A stretch of DNA of 64,000 nucleotides from Filimonas lacunae (GTDB lineage: Bacteria; Bacteroidota; Bacteroidia; Chitinophagales; Chitinophagaceae). The stretch lies in assembly GCF_002355595.1 (NCBI RefSeq), contig NZ_AP017422.1, positions 5,026,823 through 5,090,822 of the forward strand, read 5' to 3'. The stretch's first letter is position 1, and each line of letters opens with the position of its first letter. Of this stretch, positions 17,094 through 25,773 are shown in pieces. Made by a program: the position numbers and the translations under genes. The notes beneath the pieces were generated by a model. It worked only from the letters and a program-made list of their open reading frames with translations, was not told the DNA's origin and searched no databases.

Positions 17094-19631
17094 TTGAAGC
17101 GGCTGTTCAAACATATTCAACCCATTAACTGGTACATATTTACGTATGTACTCTTTTCTTTTTACATTTCTCCTTCTTTCGCTCAGCAAACCCCTATTTC
17201 CGGGGTGGTGATTCACGGTTTTACCAAAGATCCTGTCACCTTTGCCAGCGTACACTGGAAAATTGGCGGCTTTGGCAACATCACCGACAGTATAGGCCGT
17301 TTTACTATAAAACCATCCTTGTTTAAAAGCGATACCCTTCTTATTACGTTTGTAGGCTATAAAGAAGTAAAAATTGCTTTACAAACACTGTTGCAGCATA
17401 AAGAAGAATTGATTGTTTCTATGGAAACAGCTCCTGAAAAAGAAGGCGCTGTAGTTAAAACCAAGTTCAATAAGGGCCTTCGCTGGTGGAAAGCCCTGGT
17501 GGCGCACAAAAAAGAAAATGCGCCCACCCATTACAGTAGCTACTATTGCGAGCTATACAATAAACTGGAAATAGATATCAGCAACCTGAAAAAGGAGCAG
17601 TTTGATAAACACAAATTACTTAAACCTATGTCGTTCGTGTGGAACGATGTAGACAGCACCAGTGAGGCCAAACCCTTCCTGCCTGTGTTTTTAACAGAAA
17701 CCCTCAGTGATTATTACAGCTCTCCCCACCCCGATAAACAACGGGAAGAGATCAAAGCCATTCATACCAGCGGTATAAAAAATGAATCGGTAATGGAATA
17801 CCTGGGTGGTATGAGCCAGAAAGTGAATACCTATAGCGATTACATTACCCTGTTTGGCAAGGAATTTATTAGTCCTGCCAGCAGCGTGGGCGATAAATAC
17901 TATAATTATAAAGGAGCCGATACACAGGTAATTAATGGCGAAAAGTATTTTCATCTGCTGTTCTCGCCCCGCCAGGAAGGAGAAAACGTATTTAGTGGTG
18001 ATTGCTGGCTGCATAGCACCAGCTGGGCGCTGTACAGGATAAGCCTGGAAGCTTCGGCCACAGCCAACATCAACTTTGTTACCCGCTTAAATATCTCCCA
18101 GGAGTTTACCCGTTTAAACGAACAACAGTGGGTAGTGGCAAAAGATAAATTCATCGTCGCCCTCTCCCCTTTCAGTAAAGACAAACTGTCTTTTATTGGT
18201 CGCAAAAGCAGCACTTACCGCAAGGTAAAAGTGAATGAAACATTTATTGTAGATAAGCTGCAGACCAACAATAAACGCGAAGAAGTGGTGATTGCCGATA
18301 GTGCGCAGGAGCAGGACAAAACCTTCTGGAGCGCACAAAGAAGCGAACCTTTATCATTAAACGAGCAACACGCCTACCGCTTAATTGACACATTACGCGA
18401 GCTGCCCGCTTTTAAAAAGCTAAGCAATACCGTTACATTTATAATAGATGGCCATAAAAAACTGGGTAAGATTGAAATTGGCCCCTGGTATCGCTGGATC
18501 AGCGGAAACCAGCTGGAAAAGCTGCGTCTGCGTTTTGACCTCGGCACCACCGAAGCTTTTAGCAAACAATTGCGCCTATATGGCTATCTGGCTTATGGCT
18601 ATCGCGATGGCACCTGGAAAGGTCAGGCCGCAGCTTCCTGGAATTTACCTGGGCATGGTGGCTGGAATATCAGCCCCTCCTTTATTCACGACCTGGACAA
18701 TGGCCGAACGCGATTCAATGATGAAGATGTTACTACAGATAATATGTTCAGCCAGTTATTGCGCCGGCACGGTATCCGACAGAAGTTTATCCGCACCTCC
18801 CAAACCCGTTTAGCCATTACCAAAACCTTCCCGAACAACTTTTCGGTACAGGTAGCAGGCACCCGCAGCGATTTTGAAACCTTTACCCCACTTCCACCCA
18901 AAGATATTTTCTCTTTAAACTCCAAAGGCTCTATTGTAAATGCAGAAGCCAGCATTAAACTACGCTACGCCCCCGGAGAAAAGCTGATAAAAACGCACCG
19001 CCGGTCACATTCGCTGAAAAACTGGATGCCGGTAACAGAGCTGAAATACAGCATAGCCCGTCCTAACATGATGGGAAGCGAGTATACTTACGACAAAATA
19101 CAGATGAGTGTAAGTCAGAATTTCCGCATTCCACGCTGGGGGCAGGTGAGTTATATGGCTTATGGAGGCCGTGTGTTTGGCCAGCAAATACCTTTTATGC
19201 TACTGGAAATTCATCCTGGCAACGAAATATACTACTACAGCAAAGATGCTTTTAACCTGATGAACCGTTTTGAGTACATCAGCGACCGGTATGCCGGCAT
19301 TAACCTGGAACATAATTTTGAGAAGAAACTATTGAATATCATTCCTTTCATGCGCAAAACCCGTATGCGTCAATTCTGGAACTTTAAAACTGTATGGGGT
19401 AATCTGGGTAAGGAAAACCGGGGCTTCAACCGTATTGAATATGGCGCTTACCACCTGCGTACGCTGGATGGCAACCGTTATACAGAAGTAGGTACCGGGT
19501 TGGATAACATCTATAAATTCTTCCGTATAGACTTTGTATGGCGCTTTGCTCCACCAGTAAAAACGCCTACTTTACCAGGTTACGTACAGCAACGTTTTGG
19601 TGTATTCGGCAGCTTTAAGCTTCAGTTTTAA
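17094..19631 (+). CDS. DUF5686 outer-membrane protein with carboxypeptidase-regulatory-like domain
   Basis: An 845-residue outer-membrane protein. A signal peptide (ending SPSFAQ) precedes a carboxypeptidase-regulatory-like beta sandwich (about 35-115; ISGVVIHGFTKDPVTFASVHW). A large DUF5686 domain follows with predicted C-terminal beta-barrel strands, ending in FGSFKLQF with a terminal aromatic residue, as barrel proteins do. The start is TTG at 17094: the next in-frame ATG lies far inside the domain and would remove the signal peptide. DUF5686 proteins are widespread in Bacteroidota with no settled function. The 3' end overlaps the convergent gtrA-like gene by 17 bases. Confidence 0.85.
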   Translation: MKRLFKHIQPINWYIFTYVLFSFYISPSFAQQTPISGVVIHGFTKDPVTFASVHWKIGGFGNITDSIGRFTIKPSLFKSDTLLITFVGYKEVKIALQTLLQHKEELIVSMETAPEKEGAVVKTKFNKGLRWWKALVAHKKENAPTHYSSYYCELYNKLEIDISNLKKEQFDKHKLLKPMSFVWNDVDSTSEAKPFLPVFLTETLSDYYSSPHPDKQREEIKAIHTSGIKNESVMEYLGGMSQKVNTYSDYITLFGKEFISPASSVGDKYYNYKGADTQVINGEKYFHLLFSPRQEGENVFSGDCWLHSTSWALYRISLEASATANINFVTRLNISQEFTRLNEQQWVVAKDKFIVALSPFSKDKLSFIGRKSSTYRKVKVNETFIVDKLQTNNKREEVVIADSAQEQDKTFWSAQRSEPLSLNEQHAYRLIDTLRELPAFKKLSNTVTFIIDGHKKLGKIEIGPWYRWISGNQLEKLRLRFDLGTTEAFSKQLRLYGYLAYGYRDGTWKGQAAASWNLPGHGGWNISPSFIHDLDNGRTRFNDEDVTTDNMFSQLLRRHGIRQKFIRTSQTRLAITKTFPNNFSVQVAGTRSDFETFTPLPPKDIFSLNSKGSIVNAEASIKLRYAPGEKLIKTHRRSHSLKNWMPVTELKYSIARPNMMGSEYTYDKIQMSVSQNFRIPRWGQVSYMAYGGRVFGQQIPFMLLEIHPGNEIYYYSKDAFNLMNRFEYISDRYAGINLEHNFEKKLLNIIPFMRKTRMRQFWNFKTVWGNLGKENRGFNRIEYGAYHLRTLDGNRYTEVGTGLDNIYKFFRIDFVWRFAPPVKTPTLPGYVQQRFGVFGSFKLQF

Positions 19632-20139
19632 CCGGCTCAGACTGCTTTTTAGTCCGGAACGAGAAGTAACGTTGGCTCACATAACTAAAGGTGATAACAA
19701 CTACACAGTTTGCCGCCATGGCCGGTGTAGGATACCAGCCCAGGTTTTCGATAAAGAATTTCAGCAACACGTAGTTGAGCATAAAGCTGCCAGCCACCAC
19801 CAGCAGGTAACGGAACAATTGTATGCGCCGGCGCAAATGCGATTCGGGGAATACCACATACAAGCTCAGGTAAAAGCCTAAAGGAAAAGTGATACAAAAC
19901 TGCAGTACATAAGCAGCTATATAAGAGGTCATGGCCAGTCCAAAAGGCAGCTGTACAATTTCGTTATTGAAAATAAAGTTGTGGGCTATAGACAGTAATG
20001 CAATACTTAATACCGTATTTCCCCCACCGCAAACCGCATAACGGAATGTTTGCAGGGGCATTATCTTTTTAAAAAGCGGATAAAATGCATCTATTATTTT
20101 CAGAATGAATCCGCGTATCTGGTGGTGCAATTGCCTCAT
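19615..20139 (-). CDS. GtrA-like membrane protein
   Basis: A 174-residue integral membrane protein of the GtrA family (PF04138), with four predicted helices between about residues 25 and 150. FRYAVCGGGNTVLSI is the family signature at helix 1, and YVSQRYFSF is the typical C-terminal motif. Members are thought to help flip undecaprenyl-linked sugars for surface glycan modification. A TTG at 20169 would add ten residues; the ATG at 20139 is preferred. No glycosyltransferase partner is adjacent. Confidence 0.85.
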   Translation of the reverse strand: MRQLHHQIRGFILKIIDAFYPLFKKIMPLQTFRYAVCGGGNTVLSIALLSIAHNFIFNNEIVQLPFGLAMTSYIAAYVLQFCITFPLGFYLSLYVVFPESHLRRRIQLFRYLLVVAGSFMLNYVLLKFFIENLGWYPTPAMAANCVVVITFSYVSQRYFSFRTKKQSEPVKTEA

Positions 20140-20187
20140 AAATGCCCGTGAAGATAAGGCAATTTTCAACCTGTCAATTTACATCGC

Positions 20188-20195
20188 TATTTTTG
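20188..20195 (+). promoter_or_regulatory. Predicted -7 promoter element of argS (TATTTTTG)
   Basis: An exact TAnnTTTG match followed by CC, 18 bases before the argS ATG. No clear -33 TTTG is seen. Confidence 0.5.
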
Positions 20196-20213
20196 CCAGC
20201 CAAATAAAGAATC

Positions 20214-22172
20214 ATGAGTATAGTAGCCCAGATAAAACAGGTAGCAGCAGCAGCGCTTAAAGAATTGTATCAGCAGGATATAGCTGAACAGGATATTACT
20301 ATCAATGCCACCAAACCTGAATTTACCGGCGATTATACTATTGTTTTATTTGGTTTTGTAAAGCAACTGCGAAAATCGCCCGACGAACTGGGCGAGCAGC
20401 TGGGCGCCCTGTTGGTAAAAAACCACCCGGATCTCTTCAGCAGTTTTAACGTTATTAAAGGCTTTTTAAACCTGGAAGTAAGCACCCCATGGTGGGTAAA
20501 TTTCCTGGAACAGCAATATAAAAACCCCGCCTACGGCACCCAGCCTGCCAATGGCAGCAAGGTGATGGTGGAATATTCCTCCCCTAATACCAACAAGCCT
20601 TTACACCTGGGTCACCTCAGAAATAACTTTTTAGGCTGGAGCATTGCCGCCATCCTGGAAGCCAATGGACACGAGGTGGTAAAAACATGCGTGGTAAACG
20701 ACCGGGGCATTCACATTTGTAAAAGCATGATTGCCTGGCAATTATTTGCCAATGGCGCCACTCCTGAAAGCACTGGTAAAAAAGGCGACCACTTTGTGGG
20801 TGACTACTATGTAAAATTCAGCAATGAACTAAAAGTACAGTCAAAGGTGCTGACAGACGCTATCGCTCAAGGCGATGTTTCTGCATTCACCAGTGAAGAA
20901 CAAGCTAAAATAGCTACTCACCAGGCAAAAGTGGCGCAACTGACAGGTATTCTGGAAAATCTGCCAGCAGACCAGGTTGCTAAAAAAGCGCCTTCCCTGA
21001 AAGATAAAATAGCCACCGAACAGGAGGAAATAAAAGACATTGCCGAAAACGCTACTCCTATTATGAAAGCCACCAAGCAAATGCTGCTGGACTGGGAAAA
21101 CGGAGTGCCGGAAGTAATTGCATTATGGAAAACAATGAACAGCTGGGTATACGATGGTTTTAACACCACCTACCAGCGCATTGGCAGCGATTTCCAGAAA
21201 ACCTACTACGAAAGCAATACCTACCTGCTGGGTAAAGACCTGGTAGAAGAAGGATTGGCCAAAGGCGTGTTTTTCCAGAAAGAAGACAGCAGCGTATGGA
21301 TTGACCTTACTGCTGACGGACTGGACGAAAAACTGGTAAGAAGAAAAGACGGCACCTCTGTATACATTACCCAGGACATTGGCCTGGCCGAACTGAAACA
21401 AAAAGAATACGGCGCAGAACAAAGCATTTATGTAGTAGGCGACGAACAGAACTACCACTTTAAAGTATTAAAACTCATTTGCCAGAAACTAGGCCTACCT
21501 TCTGCTGACGGTATTTACCATTTAAGCTACGGCATGGTAGAACTACCTAGTGGTAAAATGAAAAGCCGCGAAGGCACGGTGGTAGATGCTGACGACCTGG
21601 TAAAGGAGATGACCTCTACCGCCTACGACACTACCAAAGAAAAGCTGACCGAAATAGGTAGTATACAAAATTATAGCGAGGAAGAACTGACCACACTATG
21701 CGATACCATTGGTATTGGCGCCCTGAAGTTTTTTCTGCTACGGGTAGATCCTAAAAAGAAAATGATCTTCAATCCGGAAGAAAGCATTGATGCACATGGA
21801 TTTACCGGCCCTTTTATACAATATGCTTATGTGCGTATTAAAAGCATCATCCGCAAATTTGGCGAAGCAGCAGGTAACAGCAGCATCGCCACTGAATTAA
21901 CACCATTAGAGAAAGCGTTGATCATACAACTGGAACTCTATCCAGGCGTTATAGCAGAAGCAGCTGCCGAACACGACCCATCTAAAATAGCAGTGTTTGC
22001 CTTTAACCTGGCCCAGGCCTTTGGCACCTTCTATAACGATAAGGGTCATTCTATTGGCAATGCCGAAAACGAAGAGAAAAAAGAACTGCGTCTGAAACTG
22101 GCACAGCTTACTGCCCAAACGCTAAGCAAAGCAATGGGACTGCTGGGCATACAGGTTCCGGAAAGAATGTAA
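20214..22172 (+). CDS. argS: Arginyl-tRNA synthetase
   Basis: Class I aminoacyl-tRNA synthetase charging tRNA-Arg, 652 residues. An N-terminal Arg-tRNA-synt_N additional domain (about 1-100) is followed by the HIGH-like motif HLGHLRNN in SPNTNKPLHLGHLRNNF. The catalytic Rossmann domain carries a long Ala/Lys/Glu-rich insertion (about 210-285). A KMSKS-equivalent lies at GKMKSREGTVV. A C-terminal DALR anticodon-binding domain ends at LLGIQVPERM. Monocistronic, with its own promoter element and terminator. Confidence 0.97.
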   Translation: MSIVAQIKQVAAAALKELYQQDIAEQDITINATKPEFTGDYTIVLFGFVKQLRKSPDELGEQLGALLVKNHPDLFSSFNVIKGFLNLEVSTPWWVNFLEQQYKNPAYGTQPANGSKVMVEYSSPNTNKPLHLGHLRNNFLGWSIAAILEANGHEVVKTCVVNDRGIHICKSMIAWQLFANGATPESTGKKGDHFVGDYYVKFSNELKVQSKVLTDAIAQGDVSAFTSEEQAKIATHQAKVAQLTGILENLPADQVAKKAPSLKDKIATEQEEIKDIAENATPIMKATKQMLLDWENGVPEVIALWKTMNSWVYDGFNTTYQRIGSDFQKTYYESNTYLLGKDLVEEGLAKGVFFQKEDSSVWIDLTADGLDEKLVRRKDGTSVYITQDIGLAELKQKEYGAEQSIYVVGDEQNYHFKVLKLICQKLGLPSADGIYHLSYGMVELPSGKMKSREGTVVDADDLVKEMTSTAYDTTKEKLTEIGSIQNYSEEELTTLCDTIGIGALKFFLLRVDPKKKMIFNPEESIDAHGFTGPFIQYAYVRIKSIIRKFGEAAGNSSIATELTPLEKALIIQLELYPGVIAEAAAEHDPSKIAVFAFNLAQAFGTFYNDKGHSIGNAENEEKKELRLKLAQLTAQTLSKAMGLLGIQVPERM

Positions 22173-22210
22173 CTCCGGAAACGTTCACTACCAACAACAT
22201 ATTCAAAAGC

Positions 22211-22244
22211 AACGGGGCTTCTAGCAATAAGAAGCCCCGTTTTC
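22211..22244 (+). terminator. argS terminator
   Basis: A 12-bp stem AACGGGGCTTCT/AGAAGCCCCGTT with a 7-base loop, followed by TTTCG, lies 38 bases after the stop. The stem is GC-rich and perfect. Confidence 0.85.
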
Positions 22245-22268
22245 GTTTATAGCTAAACCAAGGGAAAA

Positions 22269-22865
22269 CTAACGCTCGCGATTAACGGCATTTTTGATTC
22301 TGCTGGTAGGCAGATAAATCTGAAAGCCAAAGTCAAGCGTTAAGGTATTAGTAGTGGTAGCAGAGCCAAAGCCAACAATACCATCATACTTTAACAAGGT
22401 TTCCAAACCAATATTGGGCGTAATAAAATAGGCCATACCCGGACCAAAGCCAATACCTAAGCCATTGGTGCTTCCACCGGCTCCGGCAGGGTTATAACCA
22501 GCTATCCCCACATTCCCCTCTACAAAAAAGCGGGAATGTTTCAGGATATTAATACTGGGATCACTTACATAATAGCGGCCCAACGCACCTACTCCATACC
22601 CAACATCACTGCCACCATAGTCTTTAGCGGTATACAGGTTAAAGTTTACATAACCACCAATGGCCACATTGTCTTTAATAAACCAGGCGGCTTTGGGAGT
22701 AATGTCTACATTAAAGGTCTTGGAACTGTTCAATCCGAGGGATAAGTTAGCAAGATCTCCCCCTACCAATACGTTGCCTTTCTGAATCTGAGCTTTCACA
22801 CCAGTCATGGCTGCAATAAGGGCAAAAGCCGAAGCTAGTAGCTTTCTTTTCATATCTGTTTTCAT
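22269..22865 (-). CDS. Small outer-membrane beta-barrel protein
   Basis: About 198 residues, with a signal peptide (KRKLLASAFALIAAMTGVKAQ) and a mature part of alternating amphipathic strands typical of an 8-stranded OmpA/OmpX-type barrel: NVAIGGYVNFNLYTAK, YGVGALGRYYV and SRFFVEGNVGIAGY. The open frame extends upstream to 22919, but ATG at 22865 or 22853 places the signal peptide properly. The role is not known. It stands alone on the minus strand. Confidence 0.75.
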   Translation of the reverse strand: MKTDMKRKLLASAFALIAAMTGVKAQIQKGNVLVGGDLANLSLGLNSSKTFNVDITPKAAWFIKDNVAIGGYVNFNLYTAKDYGGSDVGYGVGALGRYYVSDPSINILKHSRFFVEGNVGIAGYNPAGAGGSTNGLGIGFGPGMAYFITPNIGLETLLKYDGIVGFGSATTTNTLTLDFGFQIYLPTSRIKNAVNRER

Positions 22866-23061
22866 TTTACGGTTAAAATCTTCCATTACCGTAACACATG
22901 AAAACCCCATAAGGTTCATTTTCCCAGTAAAAGTGTGGCGAAAACAATTGCTAACTGCTTAATTATGAATAAGATTAGTAATAAGATAGGGAACATGCGC
23001 TGCAACAGCAAACACATAAACAATAATTCAATATCTAATAATCCCAATCAAAAACGAATTA

Positions 23062-23688
23062 CTAACCATGATGGACATCAGGGTTATGTTCTTTCAAACG
23101 CATTCTTTTAAAAAACAGCCTTTTCACTGTTTTAGTAAAGCGTTTATCTGTCGGGTATTTTCTATGAGGTGTAAGGTTATTACAAATGAGTGCCACTATA
23201 AATAAAATAAGCACTCCCGATAATACAGGCGAAAGCACATATCCATAACCTAGCGCCTTAATCTGCCCTGAACCTGTAACCGCAATCAATGCAGTGGCAC
23301 CTCCGGGTGGATGAATAGTTTTAGTGATCTGCATCAGCACAATAGACAAAGACACAGCTAAAGGAGCCGTAAGCCATACTATATCCGGCAAACACTTGCC
23401 TACTGTAACACCTACTATAGCCGACACAACATGTCCACCAATTAAATTACGGGGTTGCGCCAGTGGACTTTGTATAAAACCATACACCAGCACACTGGAA
23501 GCACCAAAACTGCCAATAAGAAAAATGTTATCCTGAACGGCTACTTCAAACTGCTGGAGATAAGCAATAAGGCCAATGCCCACAAAAGAGCCAATAAACG
23601 ACCAGAAGTGTTCTTTAAAATCTACTAACGTTTCTTTATATACTACATAACGGGATATACGGGTTACCCGTTTCATCTTTTTTAACAT
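23062..23688 (-). CDS. HPP family integral membrane protein
   Basis: A 208-residue membrane protein with four to five predicted helices and the signature HPPGGATALIAV that names the HPP family (PF04982). Plant members have been linked to nitrite transport into chloroplasts; bacterial roles are unclear. An ATG at 23676 (MKRVTRISR) is an alternative start. It is divergent from the ClC gene, with a 73-base gap containing a promoter element for each. Confidence 0.88.
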   Translation of the reverse strand: MLKKMKRVTRISRYVVYKETLVDFKEHFWSFIGSFVGIGLIAYLQQFEVAVQDNIFLIGSFGASSVLVYGFIQSPLAQPRNLIGGHVVSAIVGVTVGKCLPDIVWLTAPLAVSLSIVLMQITKTIHPPGGATALIAVTGSGQIKALGYGYVLSPVLSGVLILFIVALICNNLTPHRKYPTDKRFTKTVKRLFFKRMRLKEHNPDVHHG

Positions 23689-23714
23689 ACGGCCTTGTCC
23701 CCCTTTTCACGCGG

Positions 23715-23722
23715 CAAAGATA
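23715..23722 (-). promoter_or_regulatory. Predicted -7 promoter element of the HPP gene
   Basis: On the minus strand this reads TATCTTTG, an exact TAnnTTTG match followed by CC, 26 bases before the HPP start codon. Confidence 0.5.
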
Positions 23723-23749
23723 ACAGGAAGATGTTAAACGCAGGATAAG

Positions 23750-23757
23750 TACCTTTG
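23750..23757 (+). promoter_or_regulatory. Predicted -7 element directly before the ClC start (TACCTTTG)
   Basis: An exact TAnnTTTG match with only four bases (TTTC) before the ATG at 23762. Transcription would start at or next to the start codon. Confidence 0.5.
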
Positions 23758-23761
23758 TTTC

Positions 23762-25540
23762 ATGATGAACATAGTGCATGGCCCGGTTCGCAGAGGAGTA
23801 CTTTATGTAAAGTCAAAGTTAACCGAACGTCAATTTCTGCTTGTTGCCTGCGTAATAGTAGGCGCTACAGCCAGTCTTGCAGCTGTCACCTTAAAGCTGT
23901 TGGTGTTTAGATTAGAAGAATTATTCTTTACACATGCTGCCCCCGGCAACGTTATGTGGTACCAGGTACTATTGCCTATTGTGGGTATTGGCGTAAGCAG
24001 TTTATTGATAGTAAAAGTGTTTAAAGAGTTTAAGAAAGGCAATGATAAAATAGTATATGCCATTGCCAAAAATGGCGCAAACCTTCCTTCCAGCCAGATA
24101 TATTCTCATATTGTTACCAGCAGCATTACAGTAGGCTTAGGAGGATCAGCAGGCCTGGAATCCCCCATGGTAGCCACTGGTGCAGCTATCGGCTCCAACT
24201 TTGGCCGCCTGTATTTTCTTCCTTATAAAGAACGCACCGTACTACTGGCCTGTGGCATTGCATCCGGCATCGCTTCAGCATTCAGTGCTCCTGTAGCAGG
24301 TGTGTTGTTTGCATTGGAAGTGCTGATGATAGATATTACCATTACTACCTTCATACCATTAATTATATCCGCTGCTACGGGTGCATTGCTGGCACGCATG
24401 ATATTAGGAGATGAAATTTTATTATCCTTCCGCAACCTGCATCCCTTTAATTACAGCAACACTTTGTTCTATGTATGCATAGGCATACTGGGCGGCTTTT
24501 GCGCCCTGTACTATGCGCGTATGTACACCTGGATTGAACATAAGTTTGAGCATTTGCGCACGGCTACACACCGTTGGATATGGGGTAGCCTGTTACTGGC
24601 AGTGCTGATCTTTTTTCTGCCACCGCTATTTGGAGAAGGTTATCAAACCATAAGAATGCTGGCCGATAACAATAGCATATCTAACAGCACTGGTTTTTTA
24701 CTGCATAATTTTGGAACTACCTGGGGCCTGCTGCTGTTTCTGGTAGCAGTGATATTAATGAAAGTATTTGCCACAGCTTTTACAGTACAAGGCGGCGGTA
24801 ATGGCGGCAGCTTTGCACCTGCATTGTTTATTGGCGGCGTGTTGGGCTTTGTGATAGGCAAATGTTTTATCCTTTTAGGTTATGAAGATGTGCCGGTAGC
24901 TAACTTTGTAGTCGCAGGCATGGCTTCCATGCTAAGCGGCGTATTCTTCGCACCTTTAACAGCCATATTCTTAAGTGCAGAAATAACAGGCGGCTACAGC
25001 CTCATCATTCCTTTAATGCTGGTAGCTGCTATCAGCTTCTTTGTGGTGAAGTCGTTTGAACCACTATCAATGGAAATGAAAAAACTATCGCACACCAGCC
25101 GCTTAAACCCTAGTGATAAAGATAAATTCCTGTTAAGCCGGTTAGAACTTACGCACATGGTAGGTACCGACTACCTGCGATTTAATACTAAAACAACATT
25201 GCCCGAAATAGCAAGGCTCATCAGTCACGATTTAAACGATGTATACGCTGTTACCAGCGAAGGCAATAAACTGGAAGGGGTCATTTATCTGAATGACATT
25301 AAATCACTTATGCTGGACTACCTGGATAAAAACCAGTATACCACCGCTACTGATGTCATGATTAAACAGCGGTTTCTTACCGTTAACGACGATGTAGAAA
25401 CAGCCTTATATACATTTGAGCAACAAAACGTTTCTACCCTGGCCGTAGTTACCGAAACCGGCGCCTGGGCTGGCTTTATTACCAAAGCCGCCATATTAGA
25501 CCGTTACCGGCAAGAGATTTTACAGCTGAGTTATAACTAG
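23762..25540 (+). CDS. ClC-family chloride channel or H+/Cl- antiporter with CBS pair
   Basis: A 592-residue ClC protein. The membrane domain (about 20-435) has the helix F motif as GSAGLESPMV, which keeps the gating glutamate of GxExP, and the helix N motif as GGGNGGSFAPALFIGG. The canonical GSGIP motif of helix D is not evident before it, so the central anion-binding serine may be replaced. Two C-terminal CBS domains follow (about 460-590; VYAVTSEGNKLEGVIYLND and STLAVVTETGAWAGFITK), probably nucleotide-sensing. It is co-oriented with the downstream arginine-deiminase-like and CtlX genes, with a 233-base gap. Confidence 0.93.
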   Translation: MMNIVHGPVRRGVLYVKSKLTERQFLLVACVIVGATASLAAVTLKLLVFRLEELFFTHAAPGNVMWYQVLLPIVGIGVSSLLIVKVFKEFKKGNDKIVYAIAKNGANLPSSQIYSHIVTSSITVGLGGSAGLESPMVATGAAIGSNFGRLYFLPYKERTVLLACGIASGIASAFSAPVAGVLFALEVLMIDITITTFIPLIISAATGALLARMILGDEILLSFRNLHPFNYSNTLFYVCIGILGGFCALYYARMYTWIEHKFEHLRTATHRWIWGSLLLAVLIFFLPPLFGEGYQTIRMLADNNSISNSTGFLLHNFGTTWGLLLFLVAVILMKVFATAFTVQGGGNGGSFAPALFIGGVLGFVIGKCFILLGYEDVPVANFVVAGMASMLSGVFFAPLTAIFLSAEITGGYSLIIPLMLVAAISFFVVKSFEPLSMEMKKLSHTSRLNPSDKDKFLLSRLELTHMVGTDYLRFNTKTTLPEIARLISHDLNDVYAVTSEGNKLEGVIYLNDIKSLMLDYLDKNQYTTATDVMIKQRFLTVNDDVETALYTFEQQNVSTLAVVTETGAWAGFITKAAILDRYRQEILQLSYN

Positions 25541-25591
25541 TGTTTTCCGGTAACAGCGGGTGTGTTTATCATCAAAATGCTATATTGCAGT

Positions 25592-25687
25592 ATGTTTAAC
25601 ATTAAACATACTACTCCTTTTCTACTCCTCGCCTACTTCCTCAACCTGATTTCATCAGCGGATGGTGGCGGTTCTCCGGATTACTGA
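25592..25687 (+). CDS. Possible 31-codon peptide (leader-like)
   Basis: A short frame in the gap between the ClC and deiminase genes encodes MFNIKHTTPFLLLAYFLNLI and continues to a Gly-rich polar tail before TGA. The basic start, hydrophobic core and small polar end look like a membrane or secreted micro-peptide, but a 31-codon frame can occur by chance. No ribosome-binding or promoter evidence was found. Confidence 0.2.
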   Translation: MFNIKHTTPFLLLAYFLNLISSADGGGSPDY

Positions 25688-25773
25688 TACGGCCTGTTAT
25701 GCTTTATAATCAGGGCAATACCTGCTATTGCCTGCTGCTTTGCTATTTCTATTATTCCATTTAAAGCTATTGT

